64,000 bases of DNA, from positions 1 through 64,000 of the forward strand of contig JBAYIE010000024.1 of assembly GCA_041665785.1 (NCBI GenBank). Reading direction: 5' to 3'. Below the pieces are notes generated by a model, which was not told the origin of the DNA, did no database searches, and worked only from the letters and a program-made list of their open reading frames with translations. Positions within the stretch are counted from its first letter, which is position 1; each line of letters opens with the position of its first letter. This document shows positions 53,534 to 63,188 of this stretch, in pieces. The DNA comes from JBAYIE01 sp041665785. Lineage in GTDB: Bacteria; Bacteroidota; Bacteroidia; UKL13-3. The position numbers and the translations under genes were made by a program.

Positions 53534-53845
53534 TCAGGCGACTCCGGTAGTTCCCCCGAAGTTCATCGGAATGGCCGGCGCTTCCTGAACCTGAATAGTA
53601 CCATTCAATTCTTCGTACTTGCGAATATTGTCGCTGAGTGCTAAAGCCAAACGTTTTGCATGTTCGGGTGTCAATACAATTCTGGATTTCACTTTTGCTT
53701 TAGGTACACCCGGCATAATGCGGATGAAATCGATAACAAATTCTGAATTGGAATGGGTGATGATGGCCAGATTGGAATATACGCCTTCGGCAATTTCTTC
53801 GCTCAACTCAATATTCAGTTGATTGGGATTATTCTGATTTTCCAT
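53534..53845 (-). CDS. DUF3467 family protein
   Basis: This is a 103-residue protein of the DUF3467 family. The core NIELSEEIAEGVYSNLAIITH and FVIDFIRIMPG with VVLTPEHAKRL-like sequence (here IVLTPEHAKRLAL) is diagnostic. Its function is unknown, and it is often found just downstream of rpoC in Bacteroidota, as here. The ATG at 53845 was chosen, since 8 upstream residues are atypical and overlap the -7-like box. Confidence 0.88.
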   Translation of the reverse strand: MENQNNPNQLNIELSEEIAEGVYSNLAIITHSNSEFVIDFIRIMPGVPKAKVKSRIVLTPEHAKRLALALSDNIRKYEELNGTIQVQEAPAIPMNFGGTTGVA

Positions 53846-53866
53846 GGTGAAATAAATTAAGACTGA

Positions 53867-53874
53867 CAAAAATA
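53867..53874 (-). promoter_or_regulatory. -7 box (TATTTTTG) for DUF3467, abutting the rpoC terminator
   Basis: The minus strand reads TATTTTTG, a perfect TAnnTTTG, directly in the T-rich tail of the rpoC terminator, 21 bases before the DUF3467 ATG. No -33 TTG was found because that position is inside the terminator stem. Confidence 0.35.
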
Positions 53875-53903
53875 AAAAAGCACTCCGAAATGGAGTGCTT
53901 TTT
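53875..53903 (-). terminator. Rho-independent terminator of the rpoBC operon
   Basis: A perfect 12-bp stem (AAAAAGCACTCC/GGAGTGCTTTTT, loop GAAAT) begins 21 bases after the rpoC stop and is followed on the minus strand by TATTTTTG. Confidence 0.9.
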
Positions 53904-53924
53904 CTTATAAATACTACAGAAAGA

Positions 53925-56900
53925 TTAGTTTTCTACTTCTACAGCTTCTTCTTTTGAAGCCATCAGCATTTCAAACTCTTCTTTTGAACCAACTACCAGT
54001 TTTTCGTAATCACGCATACCGGTACCGGCTGGAATCAAATGCCCAACGATAACATTTTCTTTCAAGCCAAGCATATTGTCTACTTTACCTGAAATGGCTG
54101 CTTCGTTTAACACCTTGGTGGTTTCCTGGAATGACGCAGCACTCATGAAACTATGTGTTCCCAAAGAAGCTTTGGTAATACCCATAATCACCTGGCTGGA
54201 AGTAGCAGGAACTGCATCGCGCACCTGAACCAGTTTCTTGTCCTGACGTTTCAGCATCGAATTTTCATCGCGAAGCTTACGTACATGTACAATTTGTCCT
54301 GCTTTCAGGTTGGTTGAATCACCGGCATCCATCACTACTTTTTTGTCGTAGATCCAGTCGTTGGTCGTTTTGAAGTTCCATTTGTCTACTGCTTCTCCTT
54401 CGAGGAACAAGGTATCTCCGGCATCTTCCACCTCTACCTTTTGCATCATCTGACGCACGATGGTTTCAATGTGTTTGTCGTTGATTTTTACCCCTTGTAA
54501 GCGGTAAACTTCCTGGATTCCGTTCAGAATATAACGTTGAACAGCCAAAGGCCCTTCAATGCGCAGGATATCCTGTGGCGAGATTGAACCATCCGACAAC
54601 GGTGAACCCGCTTTCACAAAATCATTTTCCTGAACCAGGATATGTTTGGAAAGGGATACCAGATACTTCTTGGTTTCTCCATCGCGTGAAGTAATAACAA
54701 CCTCACGATTACCCCGTTTGATTCCACCAAAGCTCACAACACCGTCGATTTCGGTAACCACAGCCGGATTGGAAGGGTTACGTGCTTCAAACAATTCTGT
54801 TACGCGTGGCAGACCACCGGTGATATCGCGTGTTTTTCCAACCACACGTGGAATTTTCACCATGATCTGACCGGCAATGATTTCGTCCTTGTCTTCAATG
54901 ATGATATGTGAACCTACCGGAATATTGTATTCTTTCAGTCCGCTACCTTTTTTATCGGTTACGAGGATAGAAGGAATCTTGGTTTTGTCTTTCGACTCAA
55001 TGATTACTTTTTCCTTGTGTCCGGTTTGTTCATCGGATTCTTCTTTGAAGGTGATGTTCTCAATGATGTTTTCGAACTTCACTTTACCTCCATATTCCGA
55101 AATGATTACCGCATTGTATGGATCCCATGTACAGATCAAATCGCCTTTGGCAACCTTCTGTCCGTTTCTTACCATGAGATGTGCACCATAAGGTATGTTT
55201 ACGGTAATGATGATCTGACGACTTACTTCATCCAGAATACGGATTTCGCCCTGACGACCTAACACCACATGCACCTTACCTTCTTCGGTGTTCATCTCCG
55301 TAGTACGGATTTCTTCGAAATCCAATATACCGGCAAACTTGGCACCCATTTTCGATTCAGCAGCAATGTTTGATGCAGTACCACCCACGTGGAAGGTACG
55401 CAGGGTTAACTGTGTACCCGGCTCACCGATGGATTGTGCAGCAATTACACCAACCGCTTCACCGCGTTGTACCACACGTCCGCTGGCCAGGTTACGGCCA
55501 TAACATTTCGAGCAGGTACCCAAACGGGTTTCGCAAGTCAATACCGAACGGATTTCAACGATTTCAATTGGAGATGCGTCAATTCTGGTCGCAACATCTT
55601 CACTGATTTCTTCGCCTGATTTGCAATATAATTCTCCCGAAAGCGGATCGTAAATATCGTGAACACTGGTACGTCCGAGTATACGTTCGTACAACGTTTC
55701 CACGATCTCTTCGTTGTCTTTCAATGCCGAGATTGGAATTCCACGCAGGGTTCCGCAATCTTCTTCATTAACTACCACATCCTGGGCCACATCGTGTAAC
55801 CTACGGGTGAGGTAACCTGCATCCGCTGTTTTCAACGCTGTATCCGCCAAACCTTTACGCGCACCGTGTGTAGAAATAAAGTATTCGATAACCGACAATC
55901 CTTCTTTGAAGTTGGAAAGAATCGGATTCTCGATGATTTCTCCGGTTCCACCCGATAAATTTTTCTGTGGTTTAGCCATCAGACCACGCATACCGCCTAA
56001 CTGACGAATTTGTTCTTTCGAACCACGCGCTCCTGAATCCAACATCATATAAATCGGATTGAATCCTTGTTGATCTTCTTTCAGCTGTTTCAACAAGGTA
56101 TCGGCCAAACGTGAGTTGATACGGGTCCAGATATCGATTACCTGATTGTAACGCTCGTTGTTGGTAATAAAACCGTTGTTGTAGTTGCTCCAGATATCAT
56201 CCACTTCAGCCATGGCTTCCTTCACAAATTTCTCTTTCTCGGCCGGAATCATTACATACGACAGGTTAAACGACAATCCGCCTTTGAAAGCGTAATGGTA
56301 ACCCAGGTATTTGATATCGTCGAGGAATTTTGCGCACTTATCCATGCCGCATTCCTTGATTACACTGCCGATAATATCACGCAGGTTTTTCTTGGTCAGC
56401 AATTCATTGATATAACCATATTCTACCGGAACTACCTGATTGAACAGGATACGTCCCATGGATGTTTCGATGATTTTTTTCACTAGCACACCATCTTCCT
56501 TGATGCTTACTTTTACTTTCACATGTGCGTGCAGATCAACGCGTTTTTCATTGAAAGCAATGATGGCTTCTTCGGAAGAGTAAAACGTTAAACCTTCACC
56601 TTTTACAAAGTGTTCTTTAACGGATCTTCTTTCTTTGGTGATATAGTACAATCCCAATACCATGTCCTGAGATGGAACCGCTATTGGCGCCCCGTTTGCA
56701 GGGTTCAGAATATTGTGAGAGGCCAGCATCAGCATTTGGGCTTCCAGGATTGCGGCATTTCCGAGTGGAACATGCACAGCCATCTGGTCACCATCAAAAT
56801 CCGCGTTAAATCCTGTACATACCAATGGATGCAGCTGGATGGCTTTTCCTTCTACCAGTTTTGGCTGGAATGCCTGAATACCCAAACGATGGAGCGTTGG

Positions 56901-58220
56901 AGCACGGTTCAGCAATACCGGATGACCTTTCAGAATGTTTTCCAGGATATCCCAGATCACCGATTCTTTACGGTCTACCAGTTTCTTAGCCGATTTTACC
57001 GTTTTAACGATTCCACGTTCCAACAGTTTACGAATGATAAACGGTTTGAACAATTCGGCTGCCATATTTTTAGGAATACCGCATTCGTGCAATTTCAGAT
57101 TTGGTCCTACCACAATTACTGAACGGCCTGAATAATCGACACGTTTACCCAACAAATTCTGGCGGAAACGTCCCTGCTTTCCTTTGAGCATATCGCTCAG
57201 GGATTTCAATGGACGGTTACCTTCAGTTTTAACGGCGCTTACGCGACGTGTATTGTCAAACAAAGAATCGACTGCTTCCTGCAACATCCGTTTTTCGTTA
57301 CGCAAAATCACTTCCGGTGCTTTGATTTCAACCAGACGTTTCAAGCGATTGTTACGGATGATTACACGACGATACAGATCATTCAAATCCGATGTTGCAA
57401 AACGGCCACCTTCCAATGGAACGAGTGGACGCAATTCAGGTGGTATTACCGGTAATATTTTTACGACCATCCATTCCGGACGGTTTTCACCGTGAACCTG
57501 TGAAGCACGGAATCCTTCAACCACTTTCAGGCGCTTCAATGCTTCCTGTTTACGTTGCTGAGATGTTTCTGTACTGGCTTTCAGGCGCAGGTCGTAAGAT
57601 AAAGTATCGAGGTTAATGCGCGACAATAAGAACCACAATGCTTCACCACCCATTTTGGCGATGAATTTGTTCGGATCGCTATCGTCGAGGTGTTGGTTTT
57701 CCTTTGGCAAAGAATCCAGGATATCCAGGTATTCTTCTTCCGTCAACAAATCGAGGTTTTGTACACCATCGGCATTTTTTATACCCGGCTGACAAACAAT
57801 ATAGCGTTCGTAATAAACAACCATATCGAGTTTCTTGGATGGAACACCCAACAAATAACCAATCTTGTTTGGAAGGGAGCGGAAGTACCAGATATGCGCA
57901 ACCGGAACAATCAGGTTGATATGTCCGATCCGTTCGCGACGCACTTTTTTCTCTGTAACTTCTACACCGCAACGATCGCACACGATTCCTTTGTAGCGGA
58001 TACGTTTGTACTTTCCGCAATGGCATTCGTAATCCTTGATCGGACCAAAAATCCTTTCGCAGAAAAGCCCACCCATTTCCGGTTTAAACGAACGGTAATT
58101 GATCGTTTCGGGTTTGGTCACTTCACCATGCGATTTTTGCAGGATTGATTCCGGTGAGGCAAGCCCGATACGGATCTTGGTAAAATTGCTTTTTAATTTT
58201 ATATCTTTTTTCGAGTGCAT
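53925..58220 (-). CDS. rpoC: DNA-directed RNA polymerase subunit beta'
   Basis: This is the 1431-residue catalytic clamp subunit. The N-terminal zinc site is CHCGKY...CDRCGVEV. The absolutely conserved active-site NADFDGDQMAVH binds Mg2+. The second zinc site is in CETRLGTCSKCYGRN. The trigger-loop region and GEPGTQLTLRTFHVGG are intact. It is 11 bases after rpoB and ends in a strong terminator. The length is typical of Bacteroidota, longer than Enterobacteria at the C-terminal insert. Confidence 0.99.
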   Translation of the reverse strand: MHSKKDIKLKSNFTKIRIGLASPESILQKSHGEVTKPETINYRSFKPEMGGLFCERIFGPIKDYECHCGKYKRIRYKGIVCDRCGVEVTEKKVRRERIGHINLIVPVAHIWYFRSLPNKIGYLLGVPSKKLDMVVYYERYIVCQPGIKNADGVQNLDLLTEEEYLDILDSLPKENQHLDDSDPNKFIAKMGGEALWFLLSRINLDTLSYDLRLKASTETSQQRKQEALKRLKVVEGFRASQVHGENRPEWMVVKILPVIPPELRPLVPLEGGRFATSDLNDLYRRVIIRNNRLKRLVEIKAPEVILRNEKRMLQEAVDSLFDNTRRVSAVKTEGNRPLKSLSDMLKGKQGRFRQNLLGKRVDYSGRSVIVVGPNLKLHECGIPKNMAAELFKPFIIRKLLERGIVKTVKSAKKLVDRKESVIWDILENILKGHPVLLNRAPTLHRLGIQAFQPKLVEGKAIQLHPLVCTGFNADFDGDQMAVHVPLGNAAILEAQMLMLASHNILNPANGAPIAVPSQDMVLGLYYITKERRSVKEHFVKGEGLTFYSSEEAIIAFNEKRVDLHAHVKVKVSIKEDGVLVKKIIETSMGRILFNQVVPVEYGYINELLTKKNLRDIIGSVIKECGMDKCAKFLDDIKYLGYHYAFKGGLSFNLSYVMIPAEKEKFVKEAMAEVDDIWSNYNNGFITNNERYNQVIDIWTRINSRLADTLLKQLKEDQQGFNPIYMMLDSGARGSKEQIRQLGGMRGLMAKPQKNLSGGTGEIIENPILSNFKEGLSVIEYFISTHGARKGLADTALKTADAGYLTRRLHDVAQDVVVNEEDCGTLRGIPISALKDNEEIVETLYERILGRTSVHDIYDPLSGELYCKSGEEISEDVATRIDASPIEIVEIRSVLTCETRLGTCSKCYGRNLASGRVVQRGEAVGVIAAQSIGEPGTQLTLRTFHVGGTASNIAAESKMGAKFAGILDFEEIRTTEMNTEEGKVHVVLGRQGEIRILDEVSRQIIITVNIPYGAHLMVRNGQKVAKGDLICTWDPYNAVIISEYGGKVKFENIIENITFKEESDEQTGHKEKVIIESKDKTKIPSILVTDKKGSGLKEYNIPVGSHIIIEDKDEIIAGQIMVKIPRVVGKTRDITGGLPRVTELFEARNPSNPAVVTEIDGVVSFGGIKRGNREVVITSRDGETKKYLVSLSKHILVQENDFVKAGSPLSDGSISPQDILRIEGPLAVQRYILNGIQEVYRLQGVKINDKHIETIVRQMMQKVEVEDAGDTLFLEGEAVDKWNFKTTNDWIYDKKVVMDAGDSTNLKAGQIVHVRKLRDENSMLKRQDKKLVQVRDAVPATSSQVIMGITKASLGTHSFMSAASFQETTKVLNEAAISGKVDNMLGLKENVIVGHLIPAGTGMRDYEKLVVGSKEEFEMLMASKEEAVEVEN

Positions 58221-58231
58221 GTGTGTGATTT

Positions 58232-61200
58232 TTATTCCAGTGTTAATTCCAAACCTAAACCTCTTAATTCGTGAACCAATACATTGAACGACTCAGGAAT
58301 ACCCGGTTGTGGCAGGTTATCTCCCTTAACAATCGCTTCATATGTTTTGGCACGGCCAACGATATCATCCGACTTAATGGTGAGAATTTCCTGAAGGATA
58401 TTGGCAGCACCAAATGCTTCCAATGCCCAAACTTCCATTTCACCAAAACGCTGACCACCAAACTGAGCTTTACCACCCAACGGTTGCTGGGTAATGAGCG
58501 AGTATGGTCCGATTGAACGGGCATGCATCTTATCGTCAACCATGTGACCGAGTTTCAGCATATAAATCACTCCAACGGTTACCGGTTGGTCGAAAGGTTC
58601 GCCGCTTAATCCGTCGTATAATTGAGTTTTTCCATATTCCGGAATTCCTGCTTTTTTGCAGTATTCAACTACTTCTTCTTCGCTGGCTCCGTCAAAAATC
58701 GGAGTAGCAAATTTTAAGCCCAGTTCTTTTCCGGCCCATCCTAACACGGTTTCGTAGATCTGACCCAAATTCATACGCGATGGTACACCCAATGGATTCA
58801 ACACGATATCTACCGGCGTTCCGTCTTCCTGGAATGGAAGATCTTCTTCGCGTACGATACGTGCTACAATACCTTTGTTACCGTGACGACCCGCCATCTT
58901 ATCTCCCACTTTCAGTTTACGCTTGTTGGCGATATACACTTTAGCCAGTTTTAAAATACCGGTTGGCAGTTCATCTCCTACTGTGATAGCGTATTCTTTG
59001 CGGCGGAAATTGGCGATTTCCTGATTCAAACGATTTTTGTAGTTCGATAAAATCTGACGTACCAGTTCGTTTTTATCAGCATCCGTTGTCCAGTTGTTGG
59101 CATTGATATGGTCGTAATCCATATCGTTCAGGTTTTTCAACGCAAACTTGGTTCCTTTCGGAATCAACTCTTCGTTGTAAACATTAAATACTCCCTGCGA
59201 TGTTTTTCCGGAAAGTACACTGAACAATTTCTCAGCCAATTGGGATTTAATCACCTTAACGCTCTTTTCATGCTCTTCGAGCAATTTGGCGATCTTGGTT
59301 TTATCTTCAGCTTTAGCTGCTTTTTCCTTCTTACTACGGGCAAACAATTTTTTGTCGATTACCACACCGGATGACGATGGAGGTGCTTTCAACGAAGCAT
59401 CTTTTACATCACCTGCTTTGTCGCCAAAGATGGCACGCAATAATTTTTCTTCCGGCGAAGGTTCAGTTTCTCCTTTTGGTGTGATTTTACCAATCAGGAT
59501 ATCGCCTTCACCTACTTCGCAACCCACGCGGATCAATCCGTTTTCGTCGAGGTTACGTGTAGCATCTTCGCTCACATTTGGAATATCGTTGGTCAGTTCT
59601 TCTTCACCACGCTTGGTGTCGCGAACTTCCAGTTCGTATTCAGTAACATGAATAGAAGTGAAGATATCTTCTTTGGCCACTTTTTCGGAGATCACAATCG
59701 CATCCTCAAAGTTGAAACCTTGCCATGGCATGAAAGCCACTTTCAGGTTTCGGCCCAAAGCCAGTTCTCCTCCTTCAGTTCCGTAACCTTCGCACAGTAC
59801 CTGTCCTTTTTCAACGGCATCACCTCTGTTTACAATTGGCTTGAGGTTGATACAGGTATTTTGATTGGTACGGCGGAATTTAATCAGGTTATAGGTTTTA
59901 GTATCGGTTCCGAAACTTACCAGTTTATCGGTTTCGTTTTGCTCGTAACGGATAACAATTTTAGTAGCATCTACATAATCAACCACTCCTTTGCCTTCAG
60001 CTACAACCAGAGTACGCGAATCGCGGGCAATTTTGCCTTCGAGTCCTGTACCAACGATAGGAGCTTGCGGGCGAAGTAATGGCACTGCCTGACGCTGCAT
60101 GTTGGAACCCATCAATGCACGGTTTGCATCGTTGTGTTCGAGGAACGGAATCATAGATGCTGCAATGGAAACAATTTGATTCGGAGCTACGTCCATGAAA
60201 TCAATTTTTTCCGGTTCCAACATCGGGAAGTCACCCTCGAAACGGGCCTTTATTTTATCGTCTTTAAAGTTTCCTTTTTCGTCGTAAACGGCGTTGGATT
60301 GTGCGATGGTTTTTCCATCCTCATCTTCAGCACTCAGGTAAGTAACCGGAGTTCCAACCATTACTTTGCCATTGTCTACCTTTAAGTAAGGTGTTTCAAT
60401 GAAGCCCATGCCATTGATTTTGGCGTGAACGCAAAGGGAGGAAATCAAACCGATATTCGGACCTTCAGGTGTTTCGATGGTACAAAGGCGACCGTAGTGT
60501 GTATAATGCACGTCACGCACCTCAAATCCTGCTCTTTCGCGGGAAAGACCACCGGGACCGAGCGCCGACATACGGCGTTTGTGTGTGATTTCTGCCAATG
60601 GATTGGTTTGATCCATGAACTGTGATAACTGATTCGTTCCGAAGAATGAATTGATTACCGATGACAGCGTTTTTGCATTGATCAGATCAGCCGGAGTAAA
60701 TACTTCGTTGTCGCGGATATTCATCCGTTCGCGAATGGTACGGGCCATACGGGCCAGACCTACTCCAAACTGAGAATAAAGTTGTTCACCAACAGTACGT
60801 ACACGACGATTACTCAAGTGATCAATATCATCCACGTCTGCACGCGAATTCGACAATTCAATGAGGTATTTAATGATCGCAACGATATCGTCTTTGGTCA
60901 ATACGCGTACTTCGCTGGAAACATTACGCTCCAGTTTACGGTTGATCCGGTAACGGCCTACTTCACCCAGATCGTAACGTTTGTCGGAGAAGAAGAGCTT
61001 ATCAATAACCCCTTTGGCAGTTTCTTCATCCGGTGGATCTGCGTTACGCAACTGGCGGTAGATATGCTCGTGGGCCTCTTTACCGGTATTGGCTGTATCC
61101 TTTTGTAAGGTATTCAAAATGATAGCAAAATCATTCTGGCTGGATTCGTTTTTATGCAGCAGGATGGTTTTAACATCCGCTTCCACGATCAGGTCGATAT

Positions 61201-62047
61201 GCTCATCTTCAAGCACGGTATCGCGCTCAATGATCACTTCGTTCCGTTCGATGGAAACTACCTCACCGGTATCCTCATCTACAAAATCCTCAACCCAAGT
61301 TTTGAGCACCCGGGCTGCCAGCTTGCGGCTAACTACTTTTTTCAGTCCTGATTTGCTTACTTTAATTTCTTCAGCAAGGTCGAACAGGTTCAGAATTTCT
61401 TTATCTGTTTCGTATCCTATAGCACGCAGCAACGTGGTAACCGGGAATTTCTTCTTACGGTCGATATACGCATACATCACGTTGTTTACGTCTGTGGCAA
61501 ACTCAATCCATGATCCTTTGAAAGGAATTACACGGGCCGAGTACAGTTTGGTACCATTGGTATGGTACGACTGGCCAAAGAACACACCCGGTGAACGATG
61601 TAATTGAGAAACAATAACCCTTTCAGCTCCATTGATACAAAATGTACCGCTGGGAGTCATGTACGGAATAGTTCCCAAATAAACATCCTGCACGATGGTT
61701 TGGAAATCTTCGTGCTCGGGATCGTTACAGGATAATTTTAATTTTGCTTTAAGCGGTACACTGTAGGTTAATCCTCTTTCGATACATTCATCGATGGAGT
61801 AACGCGGTGGATCCACGAAATAATCGAGGAACTCCAGCACGAAAATATTTCGTGTGTCGCTGATTGGAAAGTTTTCCTGAAACACCTTGTACAAGCCTTC
61901 GTTTTCGCGGCTTTCCGAGGTGGTGTCGAGTTGGAAAAACTCTTTAAAGGACTCGATCTGAACATCCAGAAAATCCGGATAGTCTAACACTTTTTTTACA
62001 GAGGAGAAATTGATACGCTCGTCTGTGTTTATGTTCTTTTTAGCCAA
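58232..62047 (-). CDS. rpoB: DNA-directed RNA polymerase subunit beta
   Basis: This is the 1271-residue beta subunit of core polymerase. The rifampicin-binding stretch around SQFMDQTNPLAEITHKRRM and LGPGGLSRERAG has the sensitive-type residues (Asp, His and Ser at the E. coli 516, 526 and 531 equivalents). The C-terminal GGKAQFGGQRFGEMEVWAL and conserved HGNKG are present. The start is a TTG; no better ATG agrees with the family N-terminus. It is 165 bases downstream of rplL, with hairpins in the gap. Confidence 0.98.
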   Translation of the reverse strand: MAKKNINTDERINFSSVKKVLDYPDFLDVQIESFKEFFQLDTTSESRENEGLYKVFQENFPISDTRNIFVLEFLDYFVDPPRYSIDECIERGLTYSVPLKAKLKLSCNDPEHEDFQTIVQDVYLGTIPYMTPSGTFCINGAERVIVSQLHRSPGVFFGQSYHTNGTKLYSARVIPFKGSWIEFATDVNNVMYAYIDRKKKFPVTTLLRAIGYETDKEILNLFDLAEEIKVSKSGLKKVVSRKLAARVLKTWVEDFVDEDTGEVVSIERNEVIIERDTVLEDEHIDLIVEADVKTILLHKNESSQNDFAIILNTLQKDTANTGKEAHEHIYRQLRNADPPDEETAKGVIDKLFFSDKRYDLGEVGRYRINRKLERNVSSEVRVLTKDDIVAIIKYLIELSNSRADVDDIDHLSNRRVRTVGEQLYSQFGVGLARMARTIRERMNIRDNEVFTPADLINAKTLSSVINSFFGTNQLSQFMDQTNPLAEITHKRRMSALGPGGLSRERAGFEVRDVHYTHYGRLCTIETPEGPNIGLISSLCVHAKINGMGFIETPYLKVDNGKVMVGTPVTYLSAEDEDGKTIAQSNAVYDEKGNFKDDKIKARFEGDFPMLEPEKIDFMDVAPNQIVSIAASMIPFLEHNDANRALMGSNMQRQAVPLLRPQAPIVGTGLEGKIARDSRTLVVAEGKGVVDYVDATKIVIRYEQNETDKLVSFGTDTKTYNLIKFRRTNQNTCINLKPIVNRGDAVEKGQVLCEGYGTEGGELALGRNLKVAFMPWQGFNFEDAIVISEKVAKEDIFTSIHVTEYELEVRDTKRGEEELTNDIPNVSEDATRNLDENGLIRVGCEVGEGDILIGKITPKGETEPSPEEKLLRAIFGDKAGDVKDASLKAPPSSSGVVIDKKLFARSKKEKAAKAEDKTKIAKLLEEHEKSVKVIKSQLAEKLFSVLSGKTSQGVFNVYNEELIPKGTKFALKNLNDMDYDHINANNWTTDADKNELVRQILSNYKNRLNQEIANFRRKEYAITVGDELPTGILKLAKVYIANKRKLKVGDKMAGRHGNKGIVARIVREEDLPFQEDGTPVDIVLNPLGVPSRMNLGQIYETVLGWAGKELGLKFATPIFDGASEEEVVEYCKKAGIPEYGKTQLYDGLSGEPFDQPVTVGVIYMLKLGHMVDDKMHARSIGPYSLITQQPLGGKAQFGGQRFGEMEVWALEAFGAANILQEILTIKSDDIVGRAKTYEAIVKGDNLPQPGIPESFNVLVHELRGLGLELTLE

Positions 62048-62093
62048 GATATAATTGTTTAATGATTTTGACTTGAACTTTTATATTCAAAAA

Positions 62094-62187
62094 CACCTGC
62101 AACCAGGTGCGTTATGGCTCCACCCAAAAGGGAAAATACCATGATATACATAAATAGAAAATTGACCCTCGGTAAAACCGGGGTCAA
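62094..62187 (-). promoter_or_regulatory. rplL-rpoB intergenic hairpins, possible attenuator or processing site
   Basis: Two hairpins lie in this gap. One is TTGACCC...GGGTCAA with an inner CGG/CCG pairing (62162-62187), followed on the minus strand by TTTTCTATTT. The other is CACCTG-CAAC-CAGGTG (62094-62109). In E. coli this gap also holds an attenuator and RNase III site; a similar role here is inference. Confidence 0.5.
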
Positions 62188-62212
62188 ATTTCTATGTTTG
62201 GAGTTAAGTAAA

Positions 62213-62590
62213 TTACTTAACCTCAATCTCTGCTCCTGCCTCAGTAAGCTTCGCTTTCAGGTCTTCTGCAGTGGCTTTGTCTACACCTTCTTTGATTGGT
62301 TTCGGAGCTCCGTCTACCAATTCTTTAGCTTCTTTCAGTCCAAGACCGGTCAAATCTTTTACGATTTTAACCACATTCAGTTTCTGAGCACCGGCGCTTT
62401 TCAGAATAACATCAAACGATGTTTTTTCTTCAGCTGCTGCTGCACCACCTGCTGCAGGTGCTGCTGCTACTGCAACTGCTGCTGCTGCGGGTTCGATTCC
62501 GTATTCGTCTTTCAGAATTTTCGCTAATTCATTTACATCTTTTACTGACAAGCTAACCAGTTGTTCAGCAAACGCTTTTAAATCTGCCAT
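62213..62590 (-). CDS. rplL: 50S ribosomal protein bL12 (L7/L12)
   Basis: This 125-residue stalk protein recruits translation factors. The N-terminal dimerisation domain (1-32) is followed by an alanine/glycine-rich hinge (about 36-55), and the C-terminal factor-binding domain contains VVKIVKDLTGLGLKEAKELV. It follows rplJ by 44 bases. Confidence 0.98.
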   Translation of the reverse strand: MADLKAFAEQLVSLSVKDVNELAKILKDEYGIEPAAAAVAVAAAPAAGGAAAAEEKTSFDVILKSAGAQKLNVVKIVKDLTGLGLKEAKELVDGAPKPIKEGVDKATAEDLKAKLTEAGAEIEVK

Positions 62591-62634
62591 TGTTTTAGGG
62601 TTTTAATTGTTATTGTTATTGTTTATTTATTTGA

Positions 62635-63177
62635 TTATTCAGGTTTTTCACTGAGGGTTTTTACGATTCCCGACAGTTTGTTTCCACTGCTTTGCAGCGC
62701 GGAAATAACATTCTGAGCAGGTGATTGTAATAATCCGATGATTTCACCAATGAGTTCGTTTTTCGATTTCAGTGCTACCAGTGCATCGAGTTGATTGTCG
62801 CCGATAAAAATATCGGTGTCGATGTAGGCGCCCTTGAGATACGGCTTATCTGATTCTTTGCCTTTACCATTGCCATCCTTGCGGAAGTTTTTGATAATTT
62901 TAGCCGGCGATTTGCTGTCCTCGGCGAACAACAAAGCGGTATTTCCTTTGAGGGTATCCGCCAACGCTCCGAAATCTTTTTCGGTACGCTCGATGGCTTT
63001 TTCGATCAGGGTGTTTTTAGCCACTTCCATCACGATTCCGTCTTTAAAGAATGCTCTTCTCAGTTCACTGGTTTTCTTTGCATTTAATTTCGATACATCC
63101 GTTACATAGATGAATTTGTACTCATTCAGCTTCTGAGTGAGTTGCTCGATAATTGCTCCTTTTTCTACTTTATTCAT
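62635..63177 (-). CDS. rplJ: 50S ribosomal protein uL10
   Basis: This 180-residue protein binds 23S rRNA and anchors L7/L12 dimers at its C-terminal helix (about 150-178). The N-terminal VEKGAIIEQLTQKL and the KNTLIEKAIE segment fit. It is only 11 bases downstream of rplA, so there is little room for the L10 leader structure known from E. coli. Confidence 0.97.
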   Translation of the reverse strand: MNKVEKGAIIEQLTQKLNEYKFIYVTDVSKLNAKKTSELRRAFFKDGIVMEVAKNTLIEKAIERTEKDFGALADTLKGNTALLFAEDSKSPAKIIKNFRKDGNGKGKESDKPYLKGAYIDTDIFIGDNQLDALVALKSKNELIGEIIGLLQSPAQNVISALQSSGNKLSGIVKTLSEKPE

Positions 63178-63188
63178 AGCTGATTGAA

